Source of the DNA: Cristatella mucedo
Taxonomy: Eukaryota > Bryozoa > Phylactolaemata > Cristatellidae
Length of the DNA stretch: 64,000 nucleotides
Reading direction: 5' to 3'
NCBI GenBank assembly: GCA_009760855.2
Contig: WPIO01000026.1
Span: 4,903,001 to 4,967,000 of the forward strand
In this document: piece after piece, positions 34,816 through 45,749 of the stretch
How the letters are laid out: each line of letters opens with the position of its first letter
Position numbering within the stretch: the first letter of the stretch is position 1
Made by a program: the position numbers and the translations under genes
Notes under the pieces: generated by a model
The model's database searches: none
What the model saw: only the letters and a program-made list of their open reading frames with translations
Told to the model about the DNA's origin: nothing

Positions 34816-35003
34816 CAGTGGTTCTTGGCCTTCTTAATTCCGAGAACCTTTAATACAGTTCCTCGTGTTTTGGAGACCCGACCATAAAATTATTGTGCGC
34901 AAAATGTGGAAATGCGTGTTTTTCGAAGGTCTTAGGCGGCGGCCCCTGCGAAAGGGTCGTTCGGCCCCTGTAGGGGTCGCGACCCACACATTGAGAACCG
35001 CTG
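34816..35003 (+). mobile_element. SPIN-like non-autonomous hAT element (MITE), 188 bp
   Basis: The left end starts CAGTGGTTCT and the right end finishes TTGAGAACCGCTG, imperfect terminal inverted repeats of hAT/Charlie type. Internal blocks match what I recall of the SPIN non-autonomous consensus: TTTAATACAGTTCCTC and CATAAAATTATT near the left, then GGTCTTAGGCG, GAAAGGGTCGTTCG and GGGGTCGCGACCCAC near the right. The 8-bp flanks CCCTAGGA and ATCCAGGA agree at 5 of 8 positions, consistent with a decayed hAT target duplication. It lies in the Shaw intron and encodes nothing. Strand is arbitrary. It could instead be an older relative within the same hAT group. Confidence 0.8.
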
Positions 35004-35969
35004 ATCCAGGATCCAGGATCATAGGAGTTCAGACTAGCAGTAGACATAAACAGCGGAAGCCGAAGGTTTATGAGCACTTTTGGCGAACTCAGAGCGGCGT
35101 ACGTTCGGTAACCGCTGCGTACCTGCGTTCCTGTCGCGACTTGGTTTCGACCGTCGCGCGTCGTTTCAGCCTTAGACTGAGGCGCTGCTGACCAGAGTTT
35201 CTAGGCGCTATAGTTTACCTACCACTCTTGTCGTCCTGCTAAGTTTACACTCGTTGGGTAGCACCGCTGCATAGCGGCCGCCTAGCTCTCGATCGCAGCC
35301 AACTCGTAATAACGGTAGCACGATTTTTCTAGCTCTCCGTGAGAACTAAGTCTCTTTCTCGGCACTTAACAAAATATTGGAAAGGAAGCGTTTCAATTTG
35401 GAAGAGATCAAACGGCGGCGGCGTGCTAGATCAGCCGGATTATGACTGGCCAGATTCGCGGCTCCTGAATTACAATGACTAGGAACTGGCGATGTCAAAG
35501 TCATTGGCTAGGTAGTGTACAAGCCCTAGTCGCGTGAGTGTACAAGCCCAAATGTACAAGCCCAAGTGGCAGTCAGTTAAGCTCTAGGCATTGAGACAGA
35601 CGGGAGTTGTGCCGGAGGCTTTGCATCGGTCTGCAGTTCAGTGGTGATCTGGAACCGCTCGCGAGTTGAATACGCTGTCGGATATACGTACTTTTCTACG
35701 CAGATTAATGTGGATTTGTCATCTTAAGGTATGGGCGCTCTTCATTCGCTCATGCCGTTTTCATTTAATTTCTTCGTATCGGCGTGTAATGGGGCTACAC
35801 CTATGAGCGCTAGTTACGCCCCAATGTTTAAAGCTTTACTAGCCTTTGCCAAGAATTGGCAATTACTAGCAACGTTTGGGCGCTAAGTTTTCCGCCTAGA
35901 GGCAATAGTGCTGAAGCTGCTACAAGGCATTTGTAGCAGCAATAAAATGGACAGCGTCATCAGGCATTA

Positions 35970-36800
35970 ACCCGAAAAGGAAAATTCTAATAGATCGGGC
36001 AAATGCTGTGAGGAGCAAGTTAAGTTTTCGTTTCTGTTTTCAATGTCAAGTAATGTGATCTTACGAGCTCGCTTGGAGTGAGTTCCTGACTTTGGGAGTC
36101 CAAGGACTGATTCCACAGTCTCTGAAGGATTTGAAGTTGGTAGACTCACAGCTAAACGGCTTAAGTCAGAAGAGCGTGTGGTACGATGCCTAGCCTGATT
36201 AGGAAGTAGCTCTGAGAGGTAGGCTGGAGCAACATAATTAATAAGGGACCTAAAAGTGAACGACAGAGCGTTGAAGCAATGCGCTCTCGGTGGTGAACCA
36301 GTGCAGGTAAATTACACATGAAAATTAATTAAAGCTGATTTGATAGCCCCGTTTGTATAGCGAAACAAGAGCTTTAGCGGCTACCATCCCTTTGTGAAAT
36401 AGCCAATTAAGGACAGCTTTATGCAGGAATCGAAACCACCACCCGAGTCGTGAAAGTGGAGCGCCTTGCCGCTGGGCTTAGACCCTGAGGTGAATCCGTT
36501 AGAAGTGAATAATGTATAATGTAAATAAATAATGTATAATGTATAATTTAAATGAATAATGTTTGGGCGCTCACAATATACAAGCATAGCTGCAGAGTTT
36601 TGCATCAATTGTAAACATCTCACTGCAGAGCAGGAAGACTTGCAAGTAGCGAATTACAGAATTGTAGACGGGGTGTCGCAAAATGCACCGACCAGCTTAG
36701 CTTCGGTAGACCTATTTTAGCGTACCTGGTTTTTAAAATGGCTTATATGGTCATCTAGCATAGCAATTGGCGTCAAAACAGCGAATTTTAAGCATATTAG
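35970..36800 (-). mobile_element. LINE-A fragment, split by a SINE-2
   Basis: 35970-36315 and about 36500-36800 align to consecutive parts of the LINE-A RT C-terminus on the minus strand (ATTTGAAGTTGG, GTGGTACGATGCCTAG, then GCATAGCTGCAGAGTTTTGCA). A SINE-2 interrupts them. The frame is destroyed by stops. Confidence 0.75.
36320..36490 (-). mobile_element. SINE-2 (tRNA-derived), nested in a LINE
   Basis: The minus-strand copy has the family tail (TTTGTATAGCG, AAGAGC, GCGGCTA) and a tRNA-like head with a B-box-like CAGGAATCGAAACC on the plus strand. It interrupts the flanking LINE-A copy. Confidence 0.65.
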
Positions 36801-36879
36801 TGCAGGTTACAGAATGTTGTTAACCTTGCTTAGCCACTTTACAGCTAGATGGTGCTATTAATGCGAGTATATCCGCTTG

Positions 36880-37550
36880 TAGGGGCAGCACGACCTTCGA
36901 CGACCGCGCCTTTAGCTCGTATGCACCCAAAGCCCGGGACTCGTTCCTAACAGACGGCACGACATTCCCTTACTTTAAAACATTTAGAAACAAGGTTGAA
37001 TTTTTTTTTAAAACAAAGCTGCAATGTGTCCGTTCCTCACAGCACTTGCTGGATCCGTGTGAATTGCCTTTTGTGCGCATGCGTGCTGCTACTTTGCATG
37101 CTACCAATAACCCTATTAAAACGCTTCCTTTACAGCATATTTTTAAAGTGCCTAGAAATTAGTTCGTATGCTCCCAAAGCCTGGAACTCCCTCCCGACCT
37201 GCGTCAGAACATCCCCTGACCTGACCACATTTAAAAGAAACTTAAAAACACACCTATTTAGGACAGCATTTAGTGGGTCCCTGTGATTTGTCCTTGATGT
37301 GCTTATGCGTGCTGACACTGCATGCTGCCACTAACCACACTTGCATGCTGACCCTGTGCATGTCACCCCTAACCATGTTATTCATAGTGTTTATCAAGCA
37401 CGATACCACTCACCATTTGATCGTTTTTCCTTTGCAGCAAATGTAAAGCGCGTAGAAAGAGATTGAGTTCTCTGAGGGCGCTTTATCAAATGCATTTTAT
37501 TGTTTTTATTAGAAAGCGATATAGCTCTCTGAGAGTGCTGCACAATGCAT
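36880..37550 (+). mobile_element. LINE-A 3' end, split by a second LINE-A insertion
   Basis: The outer copy runs 36880-37160, recognisable from RT C-terminal text (SYAPKAWNSLP-type residues) into a tail that breaks at GTGCCTAGAAA. It resumes at about 37510 with the rest of the tail (CTCTGAGAGTGCT). Between them, 37164-37508 is another LINE-A 3' end (SSYAPKAWNSLPTCVRTSPD and its own tail). The flanks share ATTAG, a plausible 5-bp target duplication. The nesting shows the inner copy is younger. Confidence 0.8.
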
Positions 37551-37554
37551 CGCA

Positions 37555-37695
37555 CCAACTCCGTCCGAACTTCACTGGCTCCCTCCCTAGTAAGCGTCGA
37601 GTCCACTTCGAGATCCTCAGTCTGGCTTACGCGTCCGTTTACTCGCTCGCGCCAGCCTACGTGTCTTTGACCTCCTCCAGCACAAGTAGAGCCAG
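37555..37695 (+). mobile_element. LINE fragment (RT C-terminal region)
   Basis: The frame reads HFEILSLAYASVYSLAPAY, matching the ILSLTYRSLHSLAPAYLS region after the RT core in the neighbouring LINEs. It is short, truncated on both sides, and ends about where the foldback element begins. Confidence 0.55.
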
Positions 37696-37864
37696 TTAAT
37701 ACGGCGTCGTTTGTTCATAGAGCCAGCTCACTTTCGGCTGTGCGTACAGTGCCCATTGCAGGAAAGGCCGCCGTAACGGCGCCGTTTTAGCTGCTATGGG
37801 CGGCATTGTGCTCGTAGCCAAAAGTGAGCTCGATCTATAAATAGACGGCGCTGTATTAGCTGGC
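37691..37864. mobile_element. Foldback / MITE-like element with about 70-bp inverted repeats
   Basis: Arms 37691-37763 and 37797-37864 are imperfect reverse complements. Both include AGCTCACTTT (37725-37734, and as AAAGTGAGCT at 37821-37830), and the outer parts pair from GCCAG...TAATACGGCG inward. The centre is GC-rich and the whole unit could form one long hairpin. It lies in the Shaw intron. Exact termini and a target duplication cannot be fixed, and the transposon family is unknown. Confidence 0.65.
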
Positions 37865-38915
37865 AGAGATTTCCTGAAATTCGTCCCCATATGTGGATGC
37901 AAACGTCGGGCCGTGGGCTGGTAGAGGCACGCAATCAGCGGAGTCGTTAAATGCAGCCGGCAGGTCGCCGCTCGTCGGCCGGCGGATCGTGGATAGGACG
38001 GAGTATCGGCAGGCCGATCGCGGAGTCGGCCGGCGGCTCGCACTGCCGATCGCTACACGCTGGTAAGTAGATTGCGGTACACCAGGGTTCAGCGAATAAT
38101 CGCGATCCTCCACAAATAGGCAGCGCCAGGCTCGTGAGATCTGTGCGTGGCAATTTTCCCGGCATACGTCCGGGGCGCGTTCTCGAGAAATTGGACCACC
38201 GATTTCCGCCCCGTCTCTCTCCGGCCAACCCAAACTAGATGCAGCGTAATGAAGCGGGCGGGTCCATTTTTACCAGGAACGCGAAAGCGGAGCGCCACGA
38301 AATCGGAGCAGATAAGCTACGTGCCGCACCGGGCAGTATGCAATCGCCATTTGACTTTGGAAACTCGATGAACTTGTACATTGTGTGATTGGAGCAAAGC
38401 CAATACGTGGCTGGCTCCGCTAGTGTATTGCAGCACGCTGGTGCTCGTGCTCGTGTCGTTCGAAACTGTGCAGTCGAGAACGCTTCGGGGAACTACCGCC
38501 GCGAAATTGAGCAGATTCGAAATCGTAGCAGTCGTGCTTTGGACGAATCGTCATTCGAACGTCGCGCTGCAGACTTTTTGTGAGGAACGCACTTGAATTG
38601 CAGTTGTTCGCGGAGACCCGAACTGCCCGCAGACGGATCGCGGCGCCTCCGCCGGGCGCAGCGGGCAGCTGTGACGTCAGCAGCGCCGCGGCCGGCTGGC
38701 TTGGCAGGCACGTGGGTGAGAGGGGGCGAGGCGCCAGCGTCCGGCCGGCGGCCCCAGACGCGGGCGGCGATGGGTATATGCAATGGGTATAGATGGCGCA
38801 CGGGTACATTAGGCACAGGCGCCGGCTACGGCCCCGTCATTTCCCGGATAGCACAGCTGGCGGATGTCGGAAGTCCAGCCCGCGAGTCTGGCAAACGAAG
38901 CGGTCGCTCCTGTTG

Positions 38916-39010
<95 letters not shown>

Positions 39011-39025
39011 GCGGCGGCTACGTAC

Positions 39026-39535
39026 CCTGGCGCCGCGCGAGGACTGCGGGTCGTCGAACAGCGCCCAGACTTTCATGCGAAGCGTCTGCCAGGCAGTGAG
39101 CGACTTGGTGCGGTGCTCCTCCTCGAGGCTGAACTTCTTCGCCACCTCCTCGTCGGAGATCTTCTCCGCGTCGAGGTCGAGCCGGTCGAGGATGGTGAGC
39201 GTCTCCTGCGTGTCGCGGTGGCGCGTGTACGTCATCCAGCAGCACGGCTCGACCTGGTTCGTGTCGAGGCCCCAGAACTCGAGCTCCTCCTCGAACAGCG
39301 GGCCGCACACGTCGGTCGGGTAGTGCAGCTTGCCCGTGCGGTAGTAGTTGAGCACCTGCGCGAACACGCCCGGGTGCCGGTCGAAGAAGTACTCGTTGAG
39401 CACCGGGTCGTAGTTGGCGAGCGCCTCGGTCAGTCTCGACAGGCGCGTGGCCGGTATTTTCTTCAGCGTGGCCTTGTAGGCCTCGTGGCGAATGCCGCCG
39501 ACGTTGAGAACCACGCGGTTCTCGGCGTCCGTCAT
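39026..39535 (-). CDS. Shaw: Shaw (Kv3-type) voltage-gated K+ channel, first coding exon: T1 tetramerisation domain
   Basis: Encodes residues 1-170 of a Shaw-subfamily potassium channel. This cytoplasmic T1/BTB domain drives subfamily-specific tetramer assembly. The start is the ATG at 39535-39533, reading [14 protein letters not shown]; invertebrate Shaw proteins begin almost identically (family knowledge). The Zn-binding HX5CX20CC motif of non-Shaker T1 domains is intact as H71, C77, C98 and C99. Other landmarks are [19 protein letters not shown] (51-69) and [20 protein letters not shown] (81-100). The exon ends ...[10 protein letters not shown] at 39026, followed on the minus strand by a consensus donor GTACGT, so the junction is phase 0. 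The frame stays open upstream to 39679, but those extra N-terminal codons are Arg/Ala-rich, not conserved in the family, and probably 5' UTR. Codon third positions are strongly G/C. A pure GCC repeat starts about 16 nt inside the following intron. Identification is very secure; the exact start is slightly less so. Confidence 0.95.
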
Positions 39536-39944
39536 CTCCCGTCGCTCCGCCGCCGCCGTCGCTCCGGCGGGTGCGTGCGACGACTGCAAGTGCAAGCGGT
39601 CGGTGCGCCGGCCGCTGCGGTGCACGCGCACAGCTGCTCGGCTGGCCGGGCGCTTGTGGCTTTTCGGTCCGTTCGCCAAGAGACAGTGTTTAATTATTCA
39701 CTTCGGACGAACTCTGCGAACCCACCATATTCACTTCATTCCGGTAAGACGCGGAATTCACCAATGGGGCGGAATCCGATTACGGCTGCTGAACGTTGAC
39801 CTTTCGCCGATTGGCAGATTCGCTTACGGGAGGGGACTGCAATCGTCAGCATTCTTCCTTTTACTCGGCCCTAGGCTAGCGGCGCTTCCAATATTCATCT
39901 CGGACCAGTGCGTCGCACATGCATGCCTCTAGAGATACTAATGA

Positions 39945-40480
39945 TAACACTGATTGGTCGTTTGTATAGCGCCCTGAGAGAACGTAATCTCAATCTAGGG
40001 GCTTTACAACTCATAAAAGAATCAATGTCCACGGGGCTGCTGACATGCACGGTACCGAGCATGGGAAAGCTAACGAGTGTCATGCTCAAGGACACACAGC
40101 ATCCCATAGCAACCACGAAGGCACTTACGGCCACTGTTTAGCAAAACCTCTGGCTAGAAACGTGCAACGAATCGTGCACAGATATCTAAGCAAAGCATAC
40201 CGGAGCAAAACAGACAAGTTGACTGCGGTGAAGGCAAAGTTGGCCTTTGGACTGAACAGACGGGCCTTGAGCTGAGACTTAAAGATGGAATGTCATCGAA
40301 GGTAGTGACCGTAGCAGGAAACTAGCTCCAGACTTTTGGTGCACAAGGGTACTAAAGGATCAATCGCCGAAAGATTTTAATTCATTGAGAATGGCGTATC
40401 AACATCAACGATAAATATTATCGTTTGGTTGCCGGACCACCAGTCGTGCAAGAGTCTTGGATAAGAATGTCAGAAGGGAC
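39945..40480 (-). mobile_element. LINE (A/C-like) C-terminus and 3' end, diverged
   Basis: The inverted tail TTTGTATAGCGCCCTGAGAG and AATCTCAATCTAGGGGC is followed by a different 3' UTR. Then comes text corresponding to the ORF end (CTTAAAGATGGAATGTCATC, ACTAGCTCCAGACTTTTGG, GATCAATCGCCGAAAGATTT). It shares the tail with LINE-A but is diverged enough to be a subfamily. Confidence 0.65.
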
Positions 40481-40534
40481 ATGAGACGAAAGTTAGTAAA
40501 GCTGTTATGATCTAGGGTAGGCTTTGTATTAAGA

Positions 40535-40625
40535 GTCGTTTTCAGCTACCTTTGCAGCGAGTCCGGAGTGCCTAGAAAGAGATTGAGTTATCTGGGGGCG
40601 CTATAACAATTGTATTATCCTTATT
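40535..40625 (+). mobile_element. LINE/SINE-type 3' tail fragment
   Basis: GAGTGCCTAGAAAGAGATTG and GGGGGCGCTATAACAATTG with a short ATT run; no body recognised. Confidence 0.6.
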
Positions 40626-40839
40626 ATTTTAAGAGGGAGAGGGACTCTACCGGTAATCGAAAACAATATTTGTCATGCCGGGGCAGCGACTGATCTATGC
40701 ACCTGACAGGAAAGCTGTCGGGACGTGGGATGTGGACGAGTGTTATAGTAAGCAGCAATTGATCTACTGATCAATTAGTTTTTGTTATGTTGGGCATAAG
40801 ACAGCCCATACAGATGCTCACGTTCCGCCTCGGTTTTGA

Positions 40840-41270
40840 TGCTGTAGCGTTTTCGAACAGTCCGCCTCTTCAGACAATCGCTGGGCCGCCGCCACCGCTG
40901 CCGCGAGGCCGCATGTCTAGCTGGCGGCGGCAGTGCCGCGCCGCGCGCCATCGTGAGTCGCTGTGTGCCCTAACCAGCTCGTGAGGCGTGAGCTGTGTCG
41001 AGCCAGAGATAAACATTCCTGACGGCGCCTGTCGGCTAGTCGCCTCGCTCGCGAGACACCGAACGCGAAGGGAGCGCACATGGGTAGCGGAGCGTGGCAA
41101 AGGCGCTCGCGAGGCCTCGAGCGAGGCCATTTCCGCTGCTTTCCTGCAAGTTAAATCGGCTGCTCGAACAAGTAGTGAGCGAGGCGCACTAGGCGCGACG
41201 TGAGCAGGCGCAGAGCAGACGCTCGCTCGCGAGCCCGGTCGCGAGCGCTCTCGATCCGCGAGGGGTTAAC
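40840..41270. other. CpG-rich segment
   Basis: GC-rich with open frames on both strands, none recognisable. A block containing GCTGTCGGGACGTGGGAT occurs on each side of it (about 40712 and 41308). Confidence 0.35.
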
Positions 41271-41577
41271 CCTGGGCTGTCTTCTTAACGTGACCTCATT
41301 AGGAGAGCTGTCGGGACGTGGGATCAGCTTACGGTTGTACGTTTGCAGTCAAGTTGGAGACAAGTTTAGCGACGAGTTCAGTAGACACTAGTAGTGGGCG
41401 CATTAATGAGGTGAGAACAGAAGAGAGCGAGAGCTGTAGTCCTGCAGGGATGACAGTGAGAAAGTAGAGTCTCTGATCCGTTCAATTTTAGCAACGTAGA
41501 GTTCGAAGAACCATCCAGTTCAGTCGCCATTGGGATGGCTGGGCAGTACACTTGCATGAGAGGGGTTAAGGAGATAT

Positions 41578-41672
41578 TATTAACTGATTCAACAGTGCCT
41601 CTTTTGATAGCGGCAGAAGAGCCCCGACGAGCCGTAGCGACTCTCACCACCGTTTGCGGTCGCGAAAAGCGA
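41578..41672 (-). mobile_element. SINE-2, 3' half only
   Basis: Inverted tail GATTCAACAGTGCCTC, GCGGCAGAAGAGCC, and TCACCACCGTTTGCGGTCGC. The tRNA-like head is absent and a plus-strand LINE-A starts directly after. Confidence 0.65.
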
Positions 41673-41674
41673 CT

Positions 41675-41995
41675 TACGTCACGACATCCCCTGATTTGAC
41701 CCAATTTAAAAGAGAAACTAAAAACGCACCTATTTATGACAGCATTTAGTACGTCCCTGCGATTCGTCCTTTGCGTGCTTATGCGTGCTGACACTTTTGC
41801 ACGCTGCCGCTAACCGCACTTGCATGCTGACCGTGTGCATGTCGCCCCTAACCATGCTATTCTTGCTGTTTATCAAGCATGCTGCCACTCGACATTCGAT
41901 CGTGTTGCTTTTTCAGAAAATATGAAGCACCTAGAAAGAGATTTAGTTTTCTGAGGGTGCATCATCAAGTGCATTATTATTCTTATTATTGTTAC
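41675..41995 (+). mobile_element. LINE-A 3' end
   Basis: ACGACATCCCCTGATTTGAC, AAAAACGCACCTATTTATGA, GCACTTGCATGCTGACCG, then GAAGCACCTAGAAAGAGATT and TCATCAAGTGCATTATTATT. Confidence 0.8.
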
Positions 41996-41999
41996 TATC

Positions 42000-43125
42000 A
42001 GCTTAATTTCCTGGGCTATCACAGTCGATAGCGGCCATTAACATTTTTTGGGTCATTTACCAGCGACTCCACTGCGTACCTTTAAAATTTATACCTGGCC
42101 TTACCTAAAATGGACGGGTGCGACCTGCAATAATCTTCAAATGTCAAGCTGTGGCGAGTGAGTCACGAAGATTTTGCGGCCTCTTCAACTTTACGTTTAG
42201 CATCCATTGGTCTTTTTACCTCAGCCGTAAACCAATGGGTGTCTCGGGGGGGGGAGGGTTCGGACCTGTCGCTCAGTCCGAGGTGCAAAGTCCTTAAACT
42301 CGTTAGCTAGCGTTGAGTTGTAGCATTGCATCGATGAGGGAATGTCGGTAGGAGGGTCAAGTAGAAGACAGAGGATGCTGTGGACTGCATCGATGATAAG
42401 AGATTCTTCAAGATTTCTTGACTCACAGGTAATTTTTTATAATGAAAGAGTAAAGCTTTTCAGGAAGAACAAAATCCGAACACGGTCATGGGTTTCGAAA
42501 ATGGCCACGATATGAATAGATAGGGTAAAATCACTAGAGAAAAAAATTTGATCGATGGTAAGACGTTTTGTGTGAGTAGGGACGTGTAGTTGAGATCGGA
42601 TGCAGAAGCACTCATTAGACAGTGAGAGCACGAGGAAATGAAGTACATCGGATGAGATCAAAGTGGATCAAACCAGATGAGTAAAGAAGAAAAATGAGGG
42701 CGATACCTAGTGCAAAAAGTGGCGTGATTATCAGGTAAGCCGAAGATTAAGCTTGGAGTTCTGCCCGGTGGAATTACCGCCACCATGGGCAACTAACCAC
42801 TAGCTTGACGCAGAACAAGAGATTACAATAAATTGCTTAGCAGGATCCGAGAGCGGCTAGGAATTGAAAGAGCTGCCGGCTCCAACATCGCTGGCTCCAG
42901 CAGCAGCTTTATAGGATCAACCATTCATTTAGCATATCCGAGTATGAAAAAAAGGAAAAACCCTGCTCGGTAAGCGTTGGTGCTAGCCGAGTAGTTCGTC
43001 AACTTCAGCCAGGTTTTTGTTACAGCGAGTGTCAAGCAAGATGTCAAAGCATCAAGCCGCTAGCAACTACCGGTCTATCAAGCACAATGTGCGGGCATTC
43101 CAGAGGCGTGTGTTATAGGCAGGCT
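42000..43125 (-). mobile_element. LINE endonuclease and connector remnant
   Basis: Minus-strand relics in ORF2 order: LWNARTLCLIDR near 43110-43070 (N-terminal endonuclease), KNLAEVDELL in the position of TETWL, THTKRLTIDQIF near 42575-42540 (endonuclease C-terminus), and PWFTAEVKRPMDAKRKVE-like text near 42235-42190 (connector). Heavily decayed. RT is absent; a plus-strand LINE-A tail adjoins it. Confidence 0.6.
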
Positions 43126-43386
43126 ACCGGGGACACGCAGGGGTGCTTTGTGGGGAAATTGGCAGTCGTTCTGTGGTGAAATTAACTGTAGTTCCAGCAA
43201 AAGCCTCTCACGATTCGCCAGGCATGGAGGACAGCACGTGCAGACACGACGTCGCAAGCGAGCGCGCTCACGAGCACTCGCACAAGCACAACTGACATCG
43301 CAGCGTACAAAATGTACTGCTTATATGTCGTGCGTCTAAATATTCTCAGGTGCGCACGAAAATTGTAGGTACCTGTAGATAACGTT

Positions 43387-43410
43387 TAATATATATATAT
43401 ATATATATGC
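43387..43410. repeat. (AT)n microsatellite
   Basis: About 24 bp of AT. Confidence 0.95.
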
Positions 43411-43654
43411 TGAATTGGGACACGCTGTATATACCTGCACTGGGAGAGCCTGGACTCTCATTTAGGGGGAATACTTGCAAAATTTTCATTTAGCCAGCGA
43501 GACCTGAAAGATTTTTATGTACAGGACTAAACACACGATTAGCAAAAAATTACAGCGTAAAATCATCATTGCCTATATTTGACGAGAGCTCGACGATTTT
43601 CATTGAGTGGAATTAGCACATCATTTTGTCGTCAGTGGCCGGCGGCCAAATAAT

Positions 43655-44095
43655 GTAATGTAATGTATCTCCGTCTGCAACTACACAAAGCCACAGAGGC
43701 TATGTAGGTGCTACGCAGGAGAGTTTTGTCTAGTGCACTCACAGCCTAAGCGGCTTTGAGTACGCATTCGGTAGCCAACCGACTTCGTCTCACGCAACAA
43801 AGAGAAAGTGGGAAGCATAGCAGAGTCAGGAGAGCAGTTGAGGTGGTGAGTAGCAAGGAAGTAGCAGCTCAGGACTGCTGGAAAGGATTTGCCATAGTCG
43901 GCAGTAGGAGAGTAGTTGTCGTTGCGTAAGAATTGTGGAATCGAGTTCCACAGTCTAGGACGTGCAGAGCTAAAGCTTCTGTCGCCAACTGTCTTTAGGC
44001 GGGGGAATGGAACAGCTAATGTATTGTCTGTACAGGACCTAAGGGCGCGAAGAGGCTGAAACTGGTGCCGCAGTTCAGCTAGGTATGGCGTATGA
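43655..44095 (-). mobile_element. LINE-B 3' end
   Basis: Inverted terminus AATGTAATGTATCTCCGTCT, then GCACTCACAGCCTAAGCGGC, CGTTGCGTAAGAATTGTGGA, CTGTCGCCAACTGTCTTTAG, ending about GGCGTATGAATAGG. One of the best-preserved 3' ends. Confidence 0.8.
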
Positions 44096-44884
44096 ATAGG
44101 ATGAAGTCCGGGTCCCTGCCCCGTTTTCGGAGGGGGAAGGGCAAATGCCCCCTTGCCCCTGTGCGGAGGAATGTCTTCGTAACTCTGACATTATGGATTG
44201 GCTGTCGTGAGGCTACATTTCTTAAACGAGTCCTTTTATTCTCTCATAAATTACGCTCTTCTCGACATATACCTGCGCATCGGCCGAAGTGACTGATTTC
44301 GCAAGGGTCTTTCTGTCTCTGTCTCTCTCCCTTTCTCTCTCGCTAGTCCTTGCAGCCGCTGCGCAGGCGGTAGGACATTCGCGTAGCGGACACCGTCGAA
44401 GCCGGCAGATTGGCAGGCTGCGGTAGGGGACCGCGGCGGCAGCAATGGGAGAGCGCCTGCTGCTACATCTACTCCTACGCTGAGCGTCGGGCTCGCACGT
44501 CGGGTCCACGAGCCCGACGCTTTCACGTTCGCATCGTGCGCCCTTGATGCGATACCTAGAGTGCTACTTAATGCGACGGTGCAGCCACGACGAGAGTCGA
44601 AAGCGGAGGGAAATAACTCGCCAACTTTCGTGCGTAGCTGTCGCGTGCACTCTCCGTTGTTGAAATTGAAAGTTGATGTGCTACAGCTTTGTTGCGAAAT
44701 TTAGGGTTTTCAAAGGGTGACCTTGAAATTTGGACATCATGCGCTCTGTACACTACGGCCTCATTTGCTACTCCCGAAGTGACAACTGGCGCTCCGGCGC
44801 GTCACAGCTTTCGCTGGGCGGGGCTGAGTTGGCGTATTGGAAAGTCGCCAGAATAAGCGTGACTGAAGTCGCATTGCACCTGCC

Positions 44885-45330
44885 ATTGGTAAGCTATGAA
44901 CAAATGCGCATAATTATAATATGCCAATGATTCTTTGTGGGGCTTACCACACAGTTAATATAAATTTCAAGATGGTCAGCGCGTCTGTACGTTTCCTTCA
45001 CGCCCGCAACTCAATGTTGATTTGTCACTCGGCGCTGACGAATAAATTTCACACGATCCAATTCAAATTCGCTTTATAAAAAGTGTTAAACATAAGTTTG
45101 AAATAGGTTTTTATTTTTCATTCGACACAGATTTTCCTCTATTTAAACTAAGAACTGTAGGCTTTGCAATAGATGGGGGCGGGACGGGGTCACCAGCTAG
45201 GTCACTCTGGCCCGCCTTCCGAAGCGGAGCTGGAGTTTTCCATGATTGCTCATGGTTGCAGGCTAACATCTTAGTATAGCATGACCGCAGAGTAAAAAAT
45301 CAATTCGACAGCCACAATGGAGTACAGGTT
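44885..45330 (+). mobile_element. Dispersed repeat, copy A
   Basis: Aligns block by block with 45960-46400: GGTAAG, CCA(A/G)TGATTCTT, AGATGGTCAG, CGTCTGTACG, AACTCAATG(T/C)TGATT, TTTTTC.TT, AACTACAAGCTT/GGCTTTGCAATAG and the GGTTG.AGGC segment. A direct pair about 1.08 kb apart. Confidence 0.6.
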
Positions 45331-45749
45331 CCCAGCACCAACTATAGCGTATACTTTCCTCTCGGCGCCCAGAGTACGACTGACTGATATTGCACGAGTT
45401 GGACTTTATTTGCACCTAACTGTAAATAAGGGGACATGACCGGTTCCTAATCAATATGACTCAGGAACCACGAAAATTATAGAGGTATTTGTATCGCGAA
45501 TGATGTAGTAAGTCAACGTTTCATTCCGTTTTAGTCTGAGTGACGAAACGATGTGTCTTATTTTGCTTGCAAGCGCCAGCGAAACCCTCGGGAGTATTTA
45601 GCGCTGTACAGTCCGGTTGACTGTTCAGTATATATTTTACATTAAGCAGCTCTTTCAGGTCGTGCCAGCGCAAGGATCTGCAGTCTTTTTCGGTTCACAC
45701 AGAATACCCATGCTAACGATGCCATCGTCCTCTCTAATAAGCCAGGTGT

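Noticed and set aside
40712-41325. Pair of short direct repeats (GCTGTCGGGACGTGGGAT) as a transposon boundary
   Set aside because: Only about 18 bp match, far longer than a usual target duplication, and no terminal structure lies inside; likely a small dispersed sequence.
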